Assembly (NCBI RefSeq): GCF_002865645.1
Contig: NW_020194555.1
Location: 1,488,001-1,552,000, forward strand
DNA from: Hyaloscypha bicolor E
Taxonomy: Eukaryota; Ascomycota; Leotiomycetes; Helotiales; Hyaloscyphaceae
Direction: 5' to 3'
Length of the DNA: 64,000 bases
Shown piece by piece: positions 56,655-64,000 of this stretch. The notes beneath the pieces were generated by a model that searched no databases, was not told the origin of the DNA, and worked only from the letters and a program-made list of their open reading frames with translations. The position numbers and the translations under genes were made by a program. Positions within the stretch are counted from its first letter, which is position 1. Each line of letters starts with the position of its first letter.

Positions 56655-58454
56655 ATGTTGCGGAATATCCTAGATGACAGCCCCGACAGAGACGCAACAG
56701 ATGGGCCTAGTGTCAATCGAGCCCCTCAAAGCTTGTCCTGCCCCGATTGCGCACTAACCAATTTTCCCAATCTCTCAAAGCTCAAGTCAGTGTTCATTCT
56801 TGCCAACCTTGCATCTAATCACTAAAATCGAACAGCAAGCATCGGAATACACACGAAAGACCATACGAATGTCTGGCAAAAGATTGCTTCGAGCGCTTCG
56901 CTCAACGCCAGGCGCTCACCCGGCACACCGAGACTAAACACGGCGACGCGAGAAATCCTACGAAATTCTATCACTGCACCGTCGACGGCTGCAAATATTC
57001 GAGCTCGGGGCGATGGCGGAAAAGATTTACGAGGCCTGATCAGGTGAAGGAGCATATAAAAGACTACGGGCACTACGGCCCGCACTCCGCGAGCGATCGC
57101 CCACGGCGGCCGGGAAAGCGAATTTTGACGACCGAAGCGATTACGGCTCGTTTTGAAGAGTGGAGTGTGGATGAGAATGGAGACTCGCAGCCTCGACGGA
57201 CGGTGCGGAGTTTTGAGTATAACTCGTTTAAGACCAGGTTGTGGCATCCGGATGTTGCAGCGGAGATATTTCTCAAGGGAGATGATGCAGGAGGAGGAGA
57301 TGGGCACGTCTGCTCTGTGGAAGGTTGCTACTACCTTGGGAGGGGACGACCTGAAGGTTGTGAGAGAGTGGTGTTTAAGACGCTGAAGGCGTTGCTGGAG
57401 CACCATCGAAGGGCTCATGAATCGGGCTTAGGTCCTTCCCTTGCGATGCAAGTGAGGGAAAAGGAAAGAGGGAGTGCTCTTAGCTCGACTTCATCAGATT
57501 CTTACTCCTCCAGAACGCTATCTGTCAATTCAGACTCGCCGTATGGCCAGCTGGAGGATCTCCTGGGTTTGGGTTTCGGTACGGAAGATCCGAAAGTATG
57601 GAACGAAAACTTCGCTCCAGCTCCTTCAAGCTTCTGTAAGGCGAGTGAAGGTATCGAATGCTACTGTCAGTCTTGCTGTCAGCGCGAGATGGCCGTTCCG
57701 CTGCGTTCGGAATTTGTGGTCCCCCAGCTCCCAGGAGAGTCTTCCTACATGCACTTCACGACTCTACATAGCTCATCGAGCTTGCACGATATACAATGCC
57801 AAGTATCGGAGCCCACTACAGATACCGAAGACTATCGATTCAGCCTCCCTTCCAGCCACTCCGCATCTCTATTCCGACATGACTCACTGAATTCTCGCTC
57901 AAAGTAAGTCTTCTCCATCCTTTCCACAATGACATGAATAAAGCATAATACTCTCCAGACCCCGAGTCCCTTGCGATTTCCCCTCCTGCAAATCAACTTT
58001 CCTTCGCAAATACGAAAAGCAACGACATGTTAAAAGCGTGCACAGCTCCGCAACACCATACAGCTGCCACCTCTGCGACAGCAAATTCCGACGACAAGAC
58101 AAACTCACCTCTCACGTGCAAAGTAAACACCCCGCCCACCCAACCGCGGAGTCGGAAACAAAGTCTATGATCAGTGGTTCCTCGGAGTTTCCGAGCTATA
58201 GCGCTTTGTCGGTGCCGAGTTTCCTATCAGGGAGAGATGTGGTGCCTAGTGATACCTTGGTTAGAGCGAATTCTGGCTCGGAGAGGTGGATGAGCGGAAT
58301 TGGCGATGTGTTTGCAGAACGACACTCGGTGGTTGGACAGCGAAATAGCTGGTTTGGGGGGATGGGTTGGCGGCCTGATAGTCCAAAACTGATACCAGCG
58401 GGGACTAGCGAGTCGCCAATTTGTCTCGACGAAACACCACCAAGTTTTATTTAG
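56655..58454 (+). CDS. Multi-C2H2 zinc-finger transcription factor
   Basis: Three exons: 56655-56785, 56836-57903, 57959-58454; 564 residues. Intron 1 (50 nt) splits the first finger (CPDCALTNFPNLSKLNKHRN with H spacing C2-13-H3-H). A second finger follows (CLAKDCFERFAQRQALTRHT). Two atypical fingers come next (HCTVDGCKYSS...EHIKDYGH; CSVEGCYYLG...LLEHHRRAH). After a long Ser-rich region come two classical fingers (CDFPSCKSTFLRKYEKQRH; CHLCDSKFRRQDKLTSHVQ). Fungal proteins with this N-terminal plus C-terminal finger arrangement are DNA-binding regulators, often fast-evolving; targets unknown. Nuclear. The LINE-like insertion sits about 200 nt beyond its stop codon, in the probable 3' region. 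Confidence 0.85.
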
Positions 58455-58641
58455 GTGTGGGAGTATATGTTTTCAATTGCATGGGAGGAGCGAATGGAGT
58501 TAGCCGGTACCAAAGCATTTGAGTTATTGGACTCCTGACAATGAGATAGTTCCATGGGCTCTTGAAGTCCAATTGTATCGTTGCGAAAGAACTCGTGCTC
58601 TCGATAGAGGGCTATCAAAGAACGATGTTCGATCCCGATAC
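58455..58641. other. Probable 3' region of zinc-finger gene
   Basis: Short non-coding stretch between the stop codon and the left target duplication of the LINE-like insertion. Confidence 0.5.
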
Positions 58642-59412
58642 CATGGAGGACATTGGGGCCTGCGACGATTCAGCACTTCCTCGCAGTGCAGGCTGGAAAC
58701 CAAGGGCTTTCATGCTCTTGGGCTAAGACTAAATCACAACGACTCTTTGAGTCTCGAACCGGCGATTTACCGTACGAATGGGGTTGTCCTCTATCGACTA
58801 ACGACCTTTCGATCCTACCACCGTGTCCTCTCGCGCGCTACGAGCCCTCCGAATATATACATACAGAGATAGAGGGAACTGGGGAAGCGTTTGGCGGAGC
58901 TGCAGGGAGGATAATTCCGTGCCCGAGGACGCTTCGTGGTTATAAGGGGGGGGGGAAGAGGTCGATATTGCGCCTTCGTACGCGCCTATACGCTGCCGTG
59001 GAAAACGAGCCTCTGGCTTTATTGCAAGAGTTGTCAAGGAGGCCTTTAATTCGCGTTGGATCACCTGGATTCGTGCTCTAAAGGGCCTGGGGATACGCTC
59101 TACGGATAGGCACACAACAGGGGCGTCATCCCAACTATCCGGGAAGGTTAGCCCTCACAAGGCCTTCCGGCTATACGCTATTGCAGTATGAACTGCTTTC
59201 TGAGGTTTATAAGGGTACTGAAACACCGCGGAATAAGGGACCTGGGGCTGTCAGGAGAAGGGAGGTCCTTTCCCCCTTGTGGTTTTGGCACCTCTTGGCA
59301 GGACTTTATATTAAATCCTTAGCTTAGCACGTCCCAATACCCTTCGGGAGGTCGCGGCCAACCATAGCCCCTGGACGTAAATAAATATCATCATCATCAT
59401 GGAGGACATTGG
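58642..59412 (+). mobile_element. 5'-truncated LINE-like retrotransposon insertion with 15-bp target duplication
   Basis: CATGGAGGACATTGG occurs at 58642-58656 and again at 59398-59412, bracketing a ~741-nt insert. The insert ends in AAATA(TCA)n (about 59.384-59.40 kb), a simple-repeat tail like those of fungal Tad1-type non-LTR retrotransposons. Removing one copy and the insert rejoins a continuous flanking sequence (CATTGG followed by CGGCGAGG). The open frame 58653-59081 inside it may be the end of the element's ORF2, but I cannot identify a reverse-transcriptase or RNase H motif. The tail sets plus-strand orientation. Confidence 0.72.
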
Positions 59413-60289
59413 CGGCGAGGATAAAGATATGTTAAGCGAGAGGGATCCGCTACGGGTTTTTTTCCCAGAGTACTGAAATTAGGTAATGAGAACCGAGAAA
59501 AGACTCACTTTCGAAATATTGTTGCAAAGATATGAGTGCTTCGTGCACCGGATTGAAGCGAAATCGAGGCTTGGTGATTAAAAAACCCTCAGCTAAAGCC
59601 ATGGCAGACTTCAGATCCTGAAACTTCACAGTACCCACATACAGCTTCGCGACGTATCGCGAGGCGTTGCAGGGAAGTCCTCGGTGCGAGGCAGGAGCTA
59701 AGTCCATCGCCCTGAAATTGCAAGCTACCAGTTTAACCATAAATGCGTCGACTGCTTCCATCTCGTAAAAACTCGCGTTTGAGTCGATTGCTGGGGAACA
59801 CAGCGGCGCTGGATCTACTGCTCTCGTTTGGAGGAAAGGACATGTATAGCTTAATGTCTAGTTTCTTATTGCCGTGCAGGTAGAAAATCTGCGAGCCAAT
59901 CCCTCCGTCCCCTTTCCCTCAGGTTTTCCAATTCCTGACTGGAAAAGTAACAATGACCTGGTACTACGGCAGTCTCATGACATACAGTACCTCCATTGAA
60001 CTGCAACAAACTCAGCGTCTTCATCACCATCAGGAGGGCGACAAACAGCAATTATAGCCAAACTAGTAGATCCCACTAAAGTCCTTCCGGGAGCACTTGG
60101 AAGCCAAGAACGATTGTCATGTATAGAATGAGAGCACCCAGAACACAGAGTACCGCGTAATAGATTATGGAATCGTGAATGGTCAGAGAGGGTGCTTTCA
60201 CGGCGAGATTCCCAACTCGCCCAAAGGTGTCGAAGAGTAAAGGCGGGTGGTAGTGGAAGGTGTTGGCAGCCAGCCAGTGCAACAAAAAG
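59413..60289. other. Unassigned region with two minus-strand open frames
   Basis: Minus-strand frames at 59450-59761 (ATG 59761, contains FRAMDLAPASHRGLPCNASR) and 60076-60285 (ends in a hydrophobic helix AVLCVLGALILYMTIVLGF) have protein-like composition but no recognised domain and no credible joining introns. They could be exons of a gene downstream of the transcription factor, or decay products. Confidence 0.35.
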
Positions 60290-61990
60290 CTACAACGGTC
60301 TGACCATGCCTAATATCCCGTCAAGCCCCAACCCCCCTGATTGATCTTGTCTGCCACTCGACCTTGCAGTAACTTCCTCGTGCAGCTCCTCCAAAACACT
60401 AGTGCATCACCTTGCAAGGGATTAACCTCTCCTGATTGCTTATTTGCTCCTGGCCTCGTTCGGCAGCCTGGAGATATTTCTTGATCATATTTGTTTTTGA
60501 GGGTTGCTTGATGATGAAGACGTAGGTGGCAACAATGACACTGTAGCCACAGAAATGGGCGAACTGGAACGAGTTAGTTGTGCCGGAATTTTGTCCAGAC
60601 CTGCATTCCATACCCATGAGGCTTTACAGCTCTTGACGTTCGTCAAGAAGACGTTTATCATCTCGGTGGTGCGCAAGGCGGCATCCGAACACTTCTCTAC
60701 CTTGATCGCAACTTCCTCCTCCCACTCTGCGACTAAAGGGACACAGGAACCGCTTGCAGTTCAGTACTCAGCATCATCTAATAAATACGTTCGGTATAGC
60801 AGGATCTCGACATTTGCTAAAGCGGGCTTCAACGCTCTGCTCTGAATAACTGTGAGAGTATTGCAAAGCAGAGACTCTTCCAAGTAAAGGAAAGTCGCAG
60901 CTTCTTCCTGCCGCGACCCCAACTCCATCTCAATATCTCTAACCCTGTCGCGCCGCACATTGGGGATTATAGTTCGAGGAGGATATACTCTCTTTTGCAC
61001 GTGACCGACGATATTAGCAAGCCTAGTTGATGAAATATCAGTATATATTCCGAAGCCAGGGCAGGAGAGACTTACTTAATTTGACACAGTGGGGCCGGTC
61101 TTCATGGAACAGTCACGCTCAGCAACTATCATACTTGTGGGAGTGAGCATATTGTCATCAACCACAGCAGGTAACTCCTAAAAATCATGTTCGTATCACT
61201 TTGTTGTTACATTATACCTATGGCAGTGAGGCAAACTTGGCCAATAAATTCGTCCTGCATCGATTGAGGATTTCCCAAAACTACGCTCAAATATCTGTCA
61301 AGTACATATGTACCCAGAATACTCGTTTTTGACATTCAGATAGAATCAAATCCTGAGGTTGCCCCAGACTGTTGGGCGAGCCATACTTTCGCTGCAGACT
61401 GATAGCAAAGGCCAGGTTGATAACTGTGCCAAAAATAGACCAGCACTGGTGCTTTTGAGATCTCGACAGGAGATAAAAGCACTGAAGAAGTCGGGCTTGG
61501 GTTGTTGGCAAGCAAATCTCGCCCACCTCAACATCCAACTGCTTTTCTGCTGCTTGAAAGTACAGAAAACTAAGAGTCGGTCAAGTCGGTCAGTCGGCGT
61601 TTAGTAGTCGATTAGAAAAGAGTATTTCAATGTTCCAGAACTTTGGGTACATTTGAAAGGAGCGAGGAGTCTTCAATATACAATTCTGTCATACAACATT
61701 CGGACTGGTAGCTTGACTGAAATCATACCTCAGATCTGCATTGCCTTCGCTCGATTCACTATTCTCATGACTTTGGACAGCTGCCCGAATCATGAATATT
61801 ACGGCGCGCTTACTGGGCGCGCGACCGGATCAGACTGAACGCCTTTATATTCTTCCAGCATGCCATTGAACCACGAGTTTAATGTAGGCATATGGACGAA
61901 ATGGATTATCGGAGCAACGTTCTCGAAGTAAGGCGATACCATCTGCCGAGCTTTCGTCTCAGCAGGCAGGATAATACCTGTCACGTGCTG
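60290..61990 (-). pseudogene. Fungal-specific (Zn2Cys6-type) transcription factor, N-terminally incomplete
   Basis: Minus-strand blocks in order match the fungal transcription-factor middle domain: MVSPYFENVAPIIHFVHMPT, RAVIFMIRAAVQSHENSE, QARLLQCFYLLSRSQKHQCW, LILSECQKRVFWVHMY, YLSVVLGNPQSMQDE, ELPAVVDDNMLTPTSM, FAHFCGYSVIVATYVF and a C-terminal VLEELHEEV. Good introns join several blocks: 180 nt GTATGA..TTAG, about 63 nt GTTTGC..TTTTAG, and 50 nt GTATGG..CCAG with ACTAAC. Defects: a one-base frame change near 61.80 kb, and a 28-nt GT..AG gap near 60.4 kb that is too short for a normal intron. No Zn2Cys6 cluster was found upstream, so DNA binding is probably lost. It is divergent from the MFS remnant, as pathway regulators often are. 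Confidence 0.72.
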
Positions 61991-62449
61991 CGCATAGGTA
62001 TATATATAGCTTCTTTACCGCCATTAGGGCTGGATCATTCTTACATATTTATACATTACACCCATATTCCACTTCCACAGCTTGTCCAGGCCGTGACAAT
62101 ACCGAACGGTGCATCAATATCTGGGACAGGCGGGTCGCCGAATCGAAAGATGGGGACTTTCTGGGTGTGGGCGATTCCCCGATGGAGGCTATAGCGGGTA
62201 GGTTAAAAGGGAGCCATGGACTGGGAAAGCTTGCTTGAGTTCGGTATCACGTTCTGGTGTGCTCTCCTCAGGCGGTGATTTGAGTTTGGCAGCCCGACGG
62301 GGAGGCAATCTTTATCCTAACCAAATTAGTATAGGAGTTCAACTTGCTCTTCCTATAAAAGGAATTAACATCTCGGGCCAGAGAAGACTCAGGGCGTTGG
62401 AGAGATCTAGAGCTGCACTGGCTTGTCTTCAATATTTTCAGACTCCTCA

Positions 62450-63318
62450 ATGGCTTTTCCGCTGCCGGCCCGCCAAGTACAATTAGCGGGTGAGATATTA
62501 TCCGAGGGCAATATTGCGGTTACTGACGAGTTAATAGGGTTTGCGCGGATCTCTACACATTAGAAACTCGGCACGGTCACACTTTGCTCGCATACAATAT
62601 CGCTACACCAATTGGGTCTGTCATGGGCCCCATTATCTCAGGCTGGGCTGTGATGGATACATGGCGATTGCCATTCTGTATAAGCAGGACCCATCGGGGG
62701 GCCTGTATTGTAGGCGTATTGCTAGGGATGCCAGAGACAAACCACAATATCATACTAGACAACCGGGCCAAGCAGATTCGTACCAAAATGGGCAGCTTGA
62801 GCCCTCATGGTCCATGTAAATGCAAAGGAATTTGTTTGGCAAGACTTTTTAACCAAAGCGCCCATCCGGCCAACAATCATGCTCTGCAAAGAACCACTCG
62901 TCTTCTTCACCTGCATCTATCTGGCATTCGGTACGCCGTCTTCTACATATTCCTGTAGTCGTACCCAGTCATATTCGAAGGTTTGCACATCTGCTCAAAG
63001 TTATACGAGATTGAAACTGACACTGTAATAGATATATACGGCTTCAACACCGGTGAAGAGGGACTCAGCTACTTGTTCGACAGTTATACTGCTTGTTCTT
63101 CGTCGGCTAACGGAACGCCAGGCCCCAATTGGCAGTTCATGAGCGCCTGCTCTCCAATTTGCGGCAGTGCCGATATACAGAGCTCTTGGTGTAGATGGAG
63201 CAAGCAGTTTCGTTGGTTTCGTTGCTGCGGTCATGGGTACCATCCCTTTCGCATTCTGGATCTACGGGAAAGGTTGCTGAAAAAGAGCAAATGGGCACAA
63301 GAATTGACTTATGATTAA
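62450..63318 (+). pseudogene. MFS multidrug-type transporter, decayed
   Basis: Plus-strand frames give FSAAGPPSTISG, LLAYNIATPIGSVMGPIISG with WAVMDTWRLPF (helices 4-6), GMPETNHNIILDNRAKQIR (central loop), FVWQDFLTKAPIRPTIMLCK with EPLVFFTCIYLAFG, YGFNTGEEGLSYL, and the C-terminal VGFVAAVMGTIPFAFWIYGK and LLKKSKWAQELTYD. At least four frame changes break it. The order and motifs are those of a fungal DHA1-type drug/proton antiporter. It diverges from the transcription-factor remnant, about 460 nt away. Confidence 0.82.
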
Positions 63319-63770
63319 ATGTACTCGAAGTTATGGAAGATTGAACCTCAAAGAGGTTGAATGTAATCTCACCAAGTTCTCCCGAATATGGACTTTTCAT
63401 GTGCTTGAATGTACTAGTTTTCTAGGAACATTCAACTTCTCATACCCTTGAATGTACCGCGGCTTCCTGGAATATTTAGCAATCTCTTTTCTTTGAATGT
63501 ACAGTGCCAGTTTCCCAGGGACATTGGACATGTTAGTTGTTATTCACGTGATCATCCCCCATTAGGTTAGCTCAACTGCAGAGGCATATAAACCCTCTCC
63601 TGGGCCGCACTTCTTATATTTTAGACGTCTCAATCTATACCAACTTTACTTACCCTTATATTTGAAGCCTAATTACATGCAAAACACTGCTTTGTTCACT
63701 CAAATGTCTCAGAACACCCCACATCTTTGAATGATCCAAGTTCTCCTAGAACATTTAAATTTTTATGACT
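63319..63770 (+). repeat. Array of diverged ~45-nt repeats, TTGAATGTAC...AACATT
   Basis: At least five copies of a unit that opens TTGAATGTA(C) and closes (T)TCYnnGRACATT occur near 63.356, 63.404, 63.449, 63.493 and 63.726 kb; a partial AATGTACTCG lies at ~63.32 kb. The best copy (63404-63434) is itself an inverted repeat, TTGAATGT...ACATTCAA. Divergence is high and spacing irregular after the fourth copy. Confidence 0.6.
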
Positions 63771-64000
63771 TTGAGAAACTGAAACTTCACAAGCCACTTT
63801 TGCATTGTTCTAGGCAGTGTGAGAACAATGAAAGCAACGCTTTTATTTGTCTGAAATCCATGTTAAATCCAGACGAAGTCCACGCAAATTCGGTCGCTTA
63901 GCGGCTAAACACCGGTGCTCGAGCAAGGGGTAGCGAAATCAACCTGACTCAAAAACCCAGAGCCATTAGAATTCCCTCCCAGAACTGGCCCTCAATCTCC
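63771..64000. other. Window end, nothing recognised
   Basis: About 230 nt with no open frame or motif that can be assigned; it may be promoter sequence of a gene beyond the window. Confidence 0.4.

Noticed and set aside
63319..63770. CRISPR-like array
   Set aside because: Eukaryotic context, repeats diverged and irregularly spaced, no cas genes.

Overview
The window is nuclear DNA from a filamentous ascomycete fungus. Short introns (mostly 46-180 nt) with GT..AG ends and CTAAC- or CTGAC-type branch sites, compact intergenic spaces, HET, Clr5, DUF6594, Zn2Cys6-type and hydrophobin-like families, and CpA-to-TpA decay resembling RIP all point that way. A Leotiomycete-like origin is only an impression. 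Exon-intron structures were worked out by hand from splice signals and reading-frame continuity; every complete model listed keeps its frame across all junctions.

Layout. 1-5.7 kb is an AT-rich block with no intact gene, holding a long, stop-riddled reading frame. 5.7-14 kb is accessory: a Clr5-type DNA-binding gene broken by one in-frame TGA, a 50-bp-arm inverted repeat with RIP-like arm differences, a split tRNA-like Pol III unit, two decayed MFS transporter fragments and a short F-box gene. 14.7-30.8 kb is dense and mostly intact: a cytochrome P450, a secreted histidine phosphatase, a LYC1-like acetyltransferase, an RNF216-like RBR ubiquitin ligase, the importin Kap114/importin-9 and, divergent from it, the polymerase-zeta subunit REV7. 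31-39.4 kb mixes decay (enoyl-CoA hydratase, amidohydrolase and PQQ/polyvinyl-alcohol-dehydrogenase-like pseudogenes, a possible LTR) with an intact HET-domain gene. 40-48.2 kb carries a short Dcc1-like gene divergent from a large RhoGEF, a P-loop kinase-like gene, and a small secreted eight-cysteine hydrophobin-like gene. 48.2-53.9 kb has no recognisable coding sequence. 54-58.5 kb has a DUF6594 membrane protein and a multi-zinc-finger transcription factor separated by a TA-flanked MITE and a 32-nt G tract. 58.6-59.4 kb is a 5'-truncated LINE-like insertion with a 15-bp target duplication. 59.4-64 kb has an N-terminally incomplete fungal transcription factor divergent from a decayed MFS transporter, then a diverged repeat array.

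The intact middle is housekeeping (nuclear import, translesion synthesis, cohesion, Rho signalling, ubiquitination). The flanks are being eroded by transposons and RIP-like mutation, and the casualties are mainly transporters, catabolic enzymes and regulators. No CRISPR array, plasmid or viral gene was seen.
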